From Ruminococcaceae bacterium UBA3710 (GTDB lineage: Bacteria; Bacillota; Clostridia; Oscillospirales; Acutalibacteraceae), in contig DFHZ01000027.1 in NCBI GenBank assembly GCA_002371985.1, forward strand, positions 1 to 30,165: DNA of 30,165 bases, written 5' to 3'. Numbering within the stretch: position 1 is the first letter of the stretch; every line of letters starts with the position of its first letter. The notes under the pieces are model-generated. The model had not been told where the DNA came from, made no database searches, and saw only the letters and a program-made list of their open reading frames with translations. Both the position numbers and the translations under genes were made by a program. Positions 14,485 through 22,354 of this stretch are shown here, piece after piece.

Positions 14485-16668
14485 TTATTTATCGTGTTTC
14501 TTGAATGGTTTATGAGGTTTTCTTCTCGGCTCTTCGTCGGCACCGTCTTCTACAACTGCACCGTTTACCTCAACCAAAGCGTCTCTTCTTGAAAGGTTAA
14601 TTCTGCCTTGGTCGTCAATTTCAGTAACCTTAACGATTACCTGGTCGCCGACAGCGACAACATCCTCGACCTTGTCCACTCTCTTGACATCAAGTTTTGA
14701 AATGTGAACAAGACCTTCTTTGCCGGGAGCGATTTCAACGAAAGCACCGAATGTCATAAGACGGGTAACCTTACCGGAATATATACCGCCGATTTCAGGG
14801 TCGTTCGCAATAAGTTCGACAATAGAGATAGCCTGTTTAGCCTTATCGGTGTCAAGACCCGATACAAATACTCTGCCGTCCTCTTCAATGTTAATGGTGC
14901 ATTCGCACTGCTCTTGAATAGACTGAATAACCTTGCCCTGCTTACCGATAACATCACCGATTTTATCGGGTGAAATAGCGGTTGTAAGCACCTTAGGTGC
15001 ATATTTTGAAAGTTCTGTTCTCGGAGCAGGAATACATTTAAGCATAACCTCGTCAAGAATATAATCTCTCGCCTTGTGAGTTTTTGCAAATGCTTCCTTA
15101 ATAATTTCCGGAGTAAGACCGTGAACTTTTAAGTCCATCTGAATTGCGGTGATACCTTTATGAGTACCTGCAACCTTAAAGTCCATATCGCCGTAGAAAT
15201 CTTCAAGACCTTGAATATCAACCATTGTCATAAAGTCGCCGTAAACACCGTCATCGCCTGTAATAAGACCGCAGGAAATTCCGGCAACAGGTGCCTTAAT
15301 CGGAACACCGGCAGCCATAAGAGCCAATGTTGAACCGCATATAGAGCCTTGGGATGTAGAGCCGTTTGAGGATAAAACTTCCGATACTACACGAATGGCA
15401 TAAGGGAACTCTTCAACCGAAGGAATTACAGGGACCAATGCTCTTTCGGCAAGGGCACCGTGTCCGATTTCTCTTCTGCCCGGTCCTCTTGACGGTTTTG
15501 TTTCGCCTACCGAATATGACGGGAAATTATAGTGGTGAATATAACGCTTTTGAACATCTTCGTCAAGTCCGTCAAGTTTTTGGGCTTCACTTACAGGAGC
15601 GAGTGTTGCAACAGAAAGAACCTGAGTTTGTCCACGGGTAAACATACCCGAGCCGTGAGTTCTCGGCAACAAATCTATCTGAGCATTAAGAGGACGGATT
15701 TCGTCAATTCCTCTGCCGTCTACACGCTTATGCTCGTCCTTAAGCCATGCACGGACAACATGCTTTTGAACAAGATACATAATCTCGTCAAGTTTTGCTT
15801 CGTTGCCCTCAAATCTCTCGTCAAACTTAGCATGAACTGCATCGTAAATCGGGAGAAGTGCCGCATCACGAACATTTTTATCGTCTGTATCAAGTGCCTT
15901 TTTAACATCTTCAATGCAGAATTCTTCAATTTCTGCCAAGATTTCGGGATCGGGATCGCTTGACTCAAATGTAAACTTTTCTTTGCCTATTTCGGCTACA
16001 ATTCCGTTTATAAATTTAACGATTTCCTTATTTACTTCATGACCTGCCATAATGCAGTCAAACATAAGGTCGTCAGGAATTTCGTTACCACCTGCTTCAA
16101 TCATTGCAACGAGGTCGGCAGTAGAAGAAACGGTTAAAGTAAGGTCGGTTTTTGCTCTGTCTTCAAGACCAGGGTTGATAACAATTTTTCCGTCAACAAG
16201 ACCGACACTTGTAGAGGCTATCGGACCGTCCCACGGAATATCCGATACTGCGATAGCGGCGGAAACACCGATAGCGGCAGTAATTTCGGGTGAACAATCG
16301 GGGTCAACAGACATAACTGTTGCAACAACCGAGCAATCGTTTCTCATATCCTTCGGGAACAAAGGACGAATAGGTCTGTCAATACAACGGGAAGCAAGAA
16401 TAGCCTTTTCGGTAGCCTTGCCCTCTCTTCTCTGGAAAGAGCCGGGGAAACGACCTACTGCATACATTTTTTCCTCATAGTCAACAGAAAGCGGGAAAAA
16501 GTCAACTCCCTCACGGGGCTTTGAAGAGGCAGTAACGGTACAAAGAACGCTTGTCTCACCGTAAGATGCTAAAAAAGCGGCATTTGCAAGTCCTGCCATT
16601 TTGCCGGTTTCAAGTTTAAAGGGTCTGCCGGCGATGGTGGTTTCATAAACCTTGTAGTTTTCAAACAT
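14485..16668 (-). CDS. pnp: Polyribonucleotide nucleotidyltransferase (PNPase)
   Basis: 3'-5' phosphorolytic exoribonuclease of mRNA decay, acting as a trimer. The 727 residues cover two RNase PH domains (about 1-215 and 310-545, with FTRGQTQVLS and SNGSTSQGSICGSTLALM) joined by an alpha-helical domain. A KH domain follows (about 555-615, GxxG loop in DVIGKQGKVIQ), then an S1 domain (about 620-690, GKVTRLMTFGAFVEIAPGKEGLVHISKL). The Lys/Arg-rich tail RRKPHKPFKKHDK is common. AAGGAG precedes the ATG. It lies downstream of rpsO, the classic pairing, behind a foldable leader of about 130 nt. Confidence 0.98.
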   Translation of the reverse strand: MFENYKVYETTIAGRPFKLETGKMAGLANAAFLASYGETSVLCTVTASSKPREGVDFFPLSVDYEEKMYAVGRFPGSFQRREGKATEKAILASRCIDRPIRPLFPKDMRNDCSVVATVMSVDPDCSPEITAAIGVSAAIAVSDIPWDGPIASTSVGLVDGKIVINPGLEDRAKTDLTLTVSSTADLVAMIEAGGNEIPDDLMFDCIMAGHEVNKEIVKFINGIVAEIGKEKFTFESSDPDPEILAEIEEFCIEDVKKALDTDDKNVRDAALLPIYDAVHAKFDERFEGNEAKLDEIMYLVQKHVVRAWLKDEHKRVDGRGIDEIRPLNAQIDLLPRTHGSGMFTRGQTQVLSVATLAPVSEAQKLDGLDEDVQKRYIHHYNFPSYSVGETKPSRGPGRREIGHGALAERALVPVIPSVEEFPYAIRVVSEVLSSNGSTSQGSICGSTLALMAAGVPIKAPVAGISCGLITGDDGVYGDFMTMVDIQGLEDFYGDMDFKVAGTHKGITAIQMDLKVHGLTPEIIKEAFAKTHKARDYILDEVMLKCIPAPRTELSKYAPKVLTTAISPDKIGDVIGKQGKVIQSIQEQCECTINIEEDGRVFVSGLDTDKAKQAISIVELIANDPEIGGIYSGKVTRLMTFGAFVEIAPGKEGLVHISKLDVKRVDKVEDVVAVGDQVIVKVTEIDDQGRINLSRRDALVEVNGAVVEDGADEEPRRKPHKPFKKHDK

Positions 16669-16713
16669 ACGAAAAATCTCCTTTTTATTTATATTAAGAC
16701 AGAGGTTTTTCGG

Positions 16714-16765
16714 TTAGCAATAAAGCCAAGACTTAAAAATATTTAAGCCCTCGATTTACCGCTAA
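16714..16765 (-). other. pnp leader hairpin
   Basis: In the minus-strand RNA, TTAGCGGTAAA (16755-16765) pairs with TTTATTGCTAA (16714-16724) over 11 positions, two of them G-U. An inner 6-bp stem, TTTAAG/CTTAAA (16732-16737/16742-16747), closes a 4-nt loop. The G-U pairs work only in the minus-strand RNA. This is a plausible regulatory or processing hairpin for pnp, comparable in position to the E. coli pnp leader stem. Confidence 0.55.
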
Positions 16766-16800
16766 ACAACAAAAAATCGTCTGCCTTTTTGCCAAATCTA

Positions 16801-16837
16801 AATAAAAAGCAAACCGAGAACAGCCCCGGTTTGCTTT
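16801..16837 (-). terminator. rpsO terminator
   Basis: Minus-strand stem AAAGCAAACCG/CGGTTTGCTTT (16806-16816/16827-16837, 11 bp, 10-nt loop), followed on the minus strand by TTTTTATT. It lies 10 nt after the rpsO stop. pnp must therefore be expressed by read-through or from a promoter I could not place. Confidence 0.92.
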
Positions 16838-16846
16838 ATTCTGAAC

Positions 16847-17110
16847 TTACTTACGAAGTCCGAGTTTCTTAATAATAGCACGGTATCTTTCGATATCTTT
16901 CTTCTGAAGATAAGCAAGAAGGTTTCTTCTATGACCTACCATTTTTAAAAGTCCACGGCGGGAATGATGGTCCTTTTTATGAACCTCAAGGTGAGCATTA
17001 AGTTCGTTGATACGGTTTGTAAGAAGAGCAATCTGAACTTCCGGAGAACCGGTATCCCCCTCGTGGATAGCAAAATCAGCCATAATCTGGGCTTTCTTTT
17101 CTGCTGTCAT
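16847..17110 (-). CDS. rpsO: 30S ribosomal protein S15
   Basis: Primary 16S rRNA-binding protein of the platform. The 87-residue sequence has the family signatures [49 protein letters not shown] and [19 protein letters not shown] precedes the ATG. It has its own promoter and a leader of about 104 nt, and it precedes pnp with a terminator between. S15 represses its own mRNA in several phyla using unrelated leader folds, so autoregulation is plausible here. Confidence 0.98.
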   Translation of the reverse strand: MTAEKKAQIMADFAIHEGDTGSPEVQIALLTNRINELNAHLEVHKKDHHSRRGLLKMVGHRRNLLAYLQKKDIERYRAIIKKLGLRK

Positions 17111-17214
17111 TTCGTTTTCACTCCTTTAAGATAAATCGTCCGCCGTATTCCGAGCAAAGGGCCTTGAGTGATCCGTCAAAACGGCAGTCGCCAAAAGCAC
17201 AGAATGCGGTAGCG
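17111..17214 (-). promoter_or_regulatory. rpsO 5' leader with alternative pairings
   Basis: Untranslated leader between the predicted start (about 17214) and the rpsO ATG. It contains a local hairpin CCGT-TTTG-ACGG. Part of the same 5' arm, GCCGT, can instead pair with a downstream ACGGC nearer the ribosome binding site. Mutually exclusive folds of this kind occur in S15-controlled leaders. This is a by-eye fold only. Confidence 0.4.
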
Positions 17215-17220
17215 AATGTT

Positions 17221-17249
17221 ATTATAGCACACATAATCAAAAAAGTAAA
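17221..17249 (-). promoter_or_regulatory. rpsO promoter
   Basis: Minus-strand -10 TATAAT (17221-17226, perfect consensus), 17-nt spacer, -35 TTTACT (17244-17249, four of six), in an A/T-rich region. Confidence 0.7.
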
Positions 17250-17319
17250 GCATTATTTTAAACACAACAAAAATGACGGTAAATTTATAATATTGACGAA
17301 TAATGACAACTAAAAACAG

Positions 17320-17348
17320 TTGATAAAACTCAAAAATTATGTTATTAT
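17320..17348 (+). promoter_or_regulatory. Likely promoter of the murI-secA operon
   Basis: -35 TTGATA (17320-17325), 17-nt spacer, -10 TATTAT (17343-17348) with an extended -10 TG at 17340-17341. Other A/T-rich hexamers nearby (for example around 17370) leave the exact start uncertain. The region is divergent from the rpsO promoter. Confidence 0.5.
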
Positions 17349-17405
17349 AATATGAATTGTTATGTTAATATAATTATTATATTATAAAAGGGTGGTGTTA
17401 TCTCT

Positions 17406-18218
17406 ATGGCTGATAACCGTCCTATCGGGGTTTTTGACTCGGGGCTCGGCGGTCTTACCGTTACAAAAGAGATAATAAAACTATTGCCGAATGAAGATAT
17501 AGTCTATTTTGGTGATACCGGTCGTGTGCCTTACGGTACAAAGGGGCCGGAAACGATAAAAAAATACGCTTTGGATGACGAAAAGTTTTTACTTTCAAAA
17601 GATGTTAAACTTATTGTTGCCGCTTGCGGAACGGTGTCTTCCGTCGCATCAGATACTGCCGAAAACTTACCCGTCCCGTTTATCGAGGTTATTTCAAACT
17701 CGGTATTATCGGCTATAAAGGCGACTAAAAATAAAAGAATCGGAGTTTTGGCAACGGGTGCGACAATCAAAAGCGGGAAACATAAAAGTTTAATTCTTGA
17801 AAAACTGCCTAATGCTACCGTAATAGAGGTCAGCGGAACACTTTTAGTCCCTATCGTAGAAGAGGGCTTTATCGAAGACGGCAACCCGATTTTAAAAGAG
17901 GCTGTTAAGATTTATACCAAAAAGTTTAAAGAAGAAAATGTGGACACAATAATATTAGGTTGCACACATTTTCCCCTCGTATGCGATGCGATAAAAAAAG
18001 AGATGGGCGAAAATGTAACCCTTATAAATATGGGCGAAACTGCCGCAAAAGCAACAAAAGAAAAACTCGAAGAACTCGGTATTTTAAACCCGTCAGGCGG
18101 AAAACATAAATTCTATGTTTCCGATAAGGGTGCGACATTTGAAAAAACTGCTTCTGTCCTTTTAGGTGAAAATGTTGACAGCAGCAATGTAGAAACGGTA
18201 GACATAAACAAAATATGA
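17406..18218 (+). CDS. murI: Glutamate racemase
   Basis: Interconverts L- and D-glutamate for peptidoglycan, using two cysteines and no cofactor. The 270 residues include IGVFDSGLGGLTV (D11, S12), YFGDTGRVPYGTK, the first catalytic cysteine C74 in VAACGTVSSVA, and the second, C186, in LGCTHFPLV. The usual CNTA around the first cysteine reads CGTV here, so the conserved Asn after the cysteine is Gly; both catalytic cysteines remain. The ribosome binding site is GGGTGG. It is first in a long operon and overlaps the next gene by 4 bp (ATGA). Confidence 0.95.
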   Translation: MADNRPIGVFDSGLGGLTVTKEIIKLLPNEDIVYFGDTGRVPYGTKGPETIKKYALDDEKFLLSKDVKLIVAACGTVSSVASDTAENLPVPFIEVISNSVLSAIKATKNKRIGVLATGATIKSGKHKSLILEKLPNATVIEVSGTLLVPIVEEGFIEDGNPILKEAVKIYTKKFKEENVDTIILGCTHFPLVCDAIKKEMGENVTLINMGETAAKATKEKLEELGILNPSGGKHKFYVSDKGATFEKTASVLLGENVDSSNVETVDINKI

Positions 18219-18628
18219 AAAATGTTAAAATAAAGATTTCAAGCACCCAGGGTATCGAAAACGATACAAATTCCATAAAGCAATTTTATTTTGGTGAATT
18301 TGAAAAAACCGAGAAAGGTTTTTCCATTAAATATACCGACGGAAAATCTGAAGAAAAAACCGAAACGGTAATTTTTGTAGACCGGAATAAAATTGCTACG
18401 ATAAAAAGAAGCGGTGCTAATTCTTCCAAACTTATTATAACTGAAAATATCCGAAATGAATGCAGGTATATAACACCGGCGGGAGAACTTATTTTAGGTA
18501 TTAAAGGAGAACGGATAAGTTATCTTTTAACCGCTTCCGGCGGAGAAATAAATCTTTGCTATACAATAGACCAAAGTAATACACCAATAAGCAAAAACGA
18601 AGTAAAAATAGAAATAAAAGAGGTTTAA
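18215..18628 (+). CDS. DUF1934 (YwiB-like) beta-barrel protein
   Basis: A 137-residue soluble protein of the DUF1934/YwiB family, a calycin-like beta-barrel of unknown function. Typical features are the N-terminal VKIKISSTQG strand, the GFSIKYTDGKSEEKTETVIFVDRNKIATIKRSG run and the C-terminal ISYLLTASGGEINLCYTI strand pair. Its start overlaps murI by 4 bp and argS follows 2 nt later. The same ywiB-argS adjacency occurs in Bacillus subtilis, which supports the assignment. No active site is evident. Confidence 0.85.
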   Translation: MKNVKIKISSTQGIENDTNSIKQFYFGEFEKTEKGFSIKYTDGKSEEKTETVIFVDRNKIATIKRSGANSSKLIITENIRNECRYITPAGELILGIKGERISYLLTASGGEINLCYTIDQSNTPISKNEVKIEIKEV

Positions 18629-18630
18629 AA

Positions 18631-20322
18631 ATGTCAATTCTCGTAACAAAAGCAAAAGAGCAAATTGAGAAAACAATTAAAGATGCCATAGGAAATGCCG
18701 TCAAAACCGGCGGACTTAAAGAATACGACACTCTGCCGAAGTTCACTATTGAAACACCGGCAAACAGAACGCACGGCGACTATGCCGTAAATGTTGCTCT
18801 CGTTTGTGCAAAAACATTTGCAAAAGCCCCAAGAATGATAGCCGAAACTATTTTGGAAAATGCAAATTTTGAGGATACATATATTGACCGGGCAGAAATT
18901 GCAGGTCCCGGTTTTATCAACTTTTTCTTAAATGACGACTATTATGCCGATATTGTCCGTGATGTAAACGAAAAGGGAGAAAACTACGGAAAGAGCGATT
19001 TCGGCAAAAACAAGAGAATACTTGTTGAATTTGTATCCGCTAACCCGACAGGTCCTATGCACATAGGTAATGCAAGAGGCGGTGCGCTCGGCGACTGCTT
19101 GGCGGCGGTTTTAGAGGCGGCAGGTTACTATACCGAAAGAGAATTTTACATAAATGACGCAGGAAATCAAATAAACAAATTTGCATTATCGCTTGATATT
19201 CGTTACCGCCAACTTTTCGGCGATAAGCAGGAAATGCCCGAAGACTCATACCACGGAGAAGACATTATAAATCACGCAAAAAGTTTTGCCGAAAAATTCG
19301 GTGACAGTTTCATTTCAAAATCCGAAGAAGAGAGAAAAAAGGCTCTTGTTGATTTTGCTCTCCCGAAAAATATAGAGGGTCTTAAAAACGACCTTAAAAA
19401 ATACCGCATAGAGTACGATACCTGGTTCAAAGAAAGTTCTCTTCACGAAAACGGCGAAGCAAAGAGAATAATCGAACTTTTAAAATCAAGCGGATACACC
19501 TACGAGCAGGACGGTGCGTTATGGTTTAAGGCTACCGATTTCGGTTGCGACAAGGACTTTGTTTTAATAAGGGCAAACGGTTTCCCGACATACATTGTTC
19601 CGGATATTGCTTACCACTACAACAAGTTGGAGATAAGAAAATTCGATAAAGCCATTGATGTTTTAGGTGCCGACCACCACGGATATGTTCCCCGTCTTAA
19701 AGCCGCTTTAACAGCTTTAGGTGTTGACGCTAACCGCCTTGATGCGGTTTTGATGCAGATGGTTCGTTTAGTAAGGGACGGAGAGGTTATCAAAGCATCA
19801 AAACGTTCAGGTAAGGCAATAACTCTTGTAACCTTGCTTGACGAAGTGCCGATTGATGCCGCAAGATTTTTCTTTAATCTCAAAGAGCCAAACAGTCATT
19901 TTGACTTTGACCTTGACCTTGCAGTAAGCGAGTCTAATTCAAACCCCGTTTATTATGTTCAGTATGCCTATGCGAGAATTTGCAGTATTATAAGAAATCT
20001 CGAAGCAGAGGGAATTAAGTATCAAGACTGCAAAAATGACGAATTAAAACTTTTAAAAACACCCGAAGAGAGAGAACTCATAATTCATCTTTCGCAGTTT
20101 ACCGGTGAGATTATCCAATCGGCATTAAACTATGACCCGGCAAGAATAACACATTATGTTACGGAACTTGCAACAAAATTCCATAAATTCTATGCTGTAT
20201 GCCGTGTTAAAGACAACGACAGGGAACTGACCCTTGCCAGACTTAATCTTTGCAAGGCTACCGCAACAACTATAAAAAATGTTCTTAATATGCTTAAAAT
20301 TGAAGCACCGGAAAAAATGTAA
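18631..20322 (+). CDS. argS: Arginyl-tRNA synthetase
   Basis: Class I synthetase charging tRNA-Arg; it requires tRNA for activation. The 563 residues show the N-terminal additional domain (about 1-115), the HIGH-type H144-I-G-N147 in SANPTGPMHIGNARGG, and a KMSKS-type loop K388-A-S-K-R392 (KASKRSGKAITL). The Met-to-Ala variation there is within the range seen in ArgRS. A helical anticodon-binding domain (about 440-563) contains YVQYAYARICSI. It is translated from a GAGG inside the end of the DUF1934 gene. Confidence 0.98.
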   Translation: MSILVTKAKEQIEKTIKDAIGNAVKTGGLKEYDTLPKFTIETPANRTHGDYAVNVALVCAKTFAKAPRMIAETILENANFEDTYIDRAEIAGPGFINFFLNDDYYADIVRDVNEKGENYGKSDFGKNKRILVEFVSANPTGPMHIGNARGGALGDCLAAVLEAAGYYTEREFYINDAGNQINKFALSLDIRYRQLFGDKQEMPEDSYHGEDIINHAKSFAEKFGDSFISKSEEERKKALVDFALPKNIEGLKNDLKKYRIEYDTWFKESSLHENGEAKRIIELLKSSGYTYEQDGALWFKATDFGCDKDFVLIRANGFPTYIVPDIAYHYNKLEIRKFDKAIDVLGADHHGYVPRLKAALTALGVDANRLDAVLMQMVRLVRDGEVIKASKRSGKAITLVTLLDEVPIDAARFFFNLKEPNSHFDFDLDLAVSESNSNPVYYVQYAYARICSIIRNLEAEGIKYQDCKNDELKLLKTPEERELIIHLSQFTGEIIQSALNYDPARITHYVTELATKFHKFYAVCRVKDNDRELTLARLNLCKATATTIKNVLNMLKIEAPEKM

Positions 20323-20340
20323 AAGGAAGTAATTTTTATT

Positions 20341-21795
20341 ATGAAAATCGACAATCGTAATCTTACAATGGTTATGGACCTTTACGAACTGACAATGGCA
20401 AACGGTATCTTTGCAGGTGAAAACAAAGATACAATAACCTACTTTGATATGTTTTTCAGAAGGGTCCCCGACAATGGCGGTTTTGCCATTATGGCAGGTA
20501 TTGAACAGTTAATTGACTATCTTAATAACCTACATTTTGACGATGATGACATTGAGTATCTCGAAAATCTGCATTTATTCTCGGCTGATTTTATAGATTA
20601 TCTTCGTAATTTCAAATTTTCTTGCGATGTATGGGCTGTTCCAGAGGGTACACCTATCTTTCCGCAAGAGCCGATTGTTACCGTAAGAGGTCCGGCTATG
20701 CAGGCAATGATGGTTGAAACTATGCTGCTTCTTACCGTAAATCATCAATCTCTTATTGCTACAAAGACCAATAGAATAGTTACCGCAGCAGACGGTCGCC
20801 CCGTTATGGAATTCGGTGCAAGAAGGGCTCAGGGTCCCGATGCCGCATATTACGGTGCAAGAGCCGCAATTATAGGCGGCTGCGTCGGAACATCTGATAT
20901 TAAAACTGCCAAAGATTACGGCGTTATAGCATCGGGAACAATGGCTCACTCTTGGGTACAGTTATTCCCCGACGAGTATACGGCTTTTAAAACCTATGCC
21001 GAACTGTACCCTGACAGTTGTTTGCTTTTGGTTGACACCTACAATGTAATAAATTCGGGACTTCCTAATGCTATAAAGGTATTTAACGAGGTGTTGGCTC
21101 CGCTTGGAAAACGCCCGTTAGGTATCCGTATCGACAGCGGAGATATTACATATATTTCTAAAAAGGCGAGAAAAATTCTCGATGATGCGGGTTATCCCGA
21201 CTGTAAAATTTGCGTTTCAAACTCGCTTGACGAATATCTAATCAGGGATATGATTTTTCAGGGTGCAAAGGTTGACAGTTACGGTGTAGGCGAACGACTT
21301 ATAACCGCTTCAAGCGAAGCAGTTTTCGGCGGAGTTTACAAACTTGCGGCAACCGAAAAAGACGGAGTTGTTACCCCGAAAATCAAAATCAGCGAAAACA
21401 CCGCCAAAATTACATTGCCGGGTATTAAAATTCCTTGGAGACTGTATGACAGAAAAACCGGCAAGGCTATCGCCGATGTTATAACACTTAATCACGAAAA
21501 AATTGACGATAGTGAACCTTACGAGATTTTTGACCCCGTTTATACATGGAAAAGAAAAACCGTTACCGACTTTGTCGCCAAAAAACTTCAAGTTCAGATT
21601 TTTAAGGGCGGTAAACAGGTTTATTCTTCTCCGTCATTAAAGGAGATTGCAAAATACAGAGAAGAGGCTGTCGGCTCGTTATGGGACGAAGTTAAGAGGT
21701 TTGAAAAACCGCATAACTATTATGTTGATTTATCAGAGGACCTTTGGAATTTAAGGAATGACCTGCTTAACGAACATTCCTCAAAAGGAGAATAA
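20341..21795 (+). CDS. pncB: Nicotinate phosphoribosyltransferase
   Basis: First step of the Preiss-Handler NAD salvage route: nicotinate plus PRPP gives nicotinate mononucleotide. The 484-residue protein matches the long bacterial NAPRTase group. It has N-terminal LTMVMDLYELTMANGIF, the phosphate/substrate region FGARRAQGPDAAYYGARAAIIGGCVGTSDI, MAHSWVQLF (the conserved His next to the active site), and GIRIDSGDITYISKKARKILDDAGYP. AAGGAAG lies upstream. It lies 18 nt after argS and 2 nt before a lipoprotein gene. Confidence 0.95.
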   Translation: MKIDNRNLTMVMDLYELTMANGIFAGENKDTITYFDMFFRRVPDNGGFAIMAGIEQLIDYLNNLHFDDDDIEYLENLHLFSADFIDYLRNFKFSCDVWAVPEGTPIFPQEPIVTVRGPAMQAMMVETMLLLTVNHQSLIATKTNRIVTAADGRPVMEFGARRAQGPDAAYYGARAAIIGGCVGTSDIKTAKDYGVIASGTMAHSWVQLFPDEYTAFKTYAELYPDSCLLLVDTYNVINSGLPNAIKVFNEVLAPLGKRPLGIRIDSGDITYISKKARKILDDAGYPDCKICVSNSLDEYLIRDMIFQGAKVDSYGVGERLITASSEAVFGGVYKLAATEKDGVVTPKIKISENTAKITLPGIKIPWRLYDRKTGKAIADVITLNHEKIDDSEPYEIFDPVYTWKRKTVTDFVAKKLQVQIFKGGKQVYSSPSLKEIAKYREEAVGSLWDEVKRFEKPHNYYVDLSEDLWNLRNDLLNEHSSKGE

Positions 21796-21797
21796 CA

Positions 21798-22343
21798 ATG
21801 AAAAAATTTGTTTGTTTGCTTTTAGCCGTTTCTTTTATACTCTGCCTTGTAGCCTGTAAAGAAGACAAGGTTAAAACCGACAGTGTTGATATTTCATACT
21901 ATGCAAATTTAGGGCAGATACCCGAATGCGATTATAAACTCGGTCAATCGGCTCTTGAAGTTGCCGAAGAATTAAAGGCAAAAGCAGAAAAAGAAGATGC
22001 TTCGGAAGAAGATTTTTGCGAGGTTATCGAGGGCGAAACCGTAACAAAAATCATAACATCCGATACCCACTATATTTATAAGAAAAACGAAACCGAGATT
22101 TCAAAAATAGTCGTATTTAATACAGTTTACGGCTTTGACCTCGGAACTGATTTAGAAAAGATTAAAAAATCTCAGGAAGCGTATGACAAAATCGGTGAGG
22201 AAATTTCTTTATCCGAAGAAGAAGCAAGAGATTTTTCGGGCAACGAATATTGCACATATCTTAAATTTGATTTTGAAAAATCAACCGTTATTTTCGCCTT
22301 TGAGGACAATGCCCTCTTTGGTGCAGAAATTAAATCTAAATAA
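21798..22343 (+). CDS. Lipoprotein of unknown function
   Basis: A 181-residue predicted lipoprotein. Residues 1-20 form a type II signal peptide, MKKFVCLLLAVSFILCLVAC, with lipobox LVAC and lipidated Cys20. The mature part is acidic, with a Glu/Lys-rich helix (about 53-75, ALEVAEELKAKAEKEDASEE) and then alternating strands. No known domain is recognised. It has a good AAGGAG and sits between pncB and lon with gaps of 2 and 11 nt. It would be exposed outside the membrane, unlike its cytoplasmic neighbours. Confidence 0.85.
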   Translation: MKKFVCLLLAVSFILCLVACKEDKVKTDSVDISYYANLGQIPECDYKLGQSALEVAEELKAKAEKEDASEEDFCEVIEGETVTKIITSDTHYIYKKNETEISKIVVFNTVYGFDLGTDLEKIKKSQEAYDKIGEEISLSEEEARDFSGNEYCTYLKFDFEKSTVIFAFEDNALFGAEIKSK

Positions 22344-22354
22344 AGGAAATACTT

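Noticed and set aside
14704-16480. Several plus-strand open frames opposite pnp
   Set aside because: They are antisense shadows of a clear, full-length PNPase and show no family resemblance or ribosome binding sites.
17307-17322. CAACT/AGTTG inverted repeat overlapping the murI -35, possible operator
   Set aside because: Only a 5-bp repeat in very A/T-rich DNA; too short to separate from chance.
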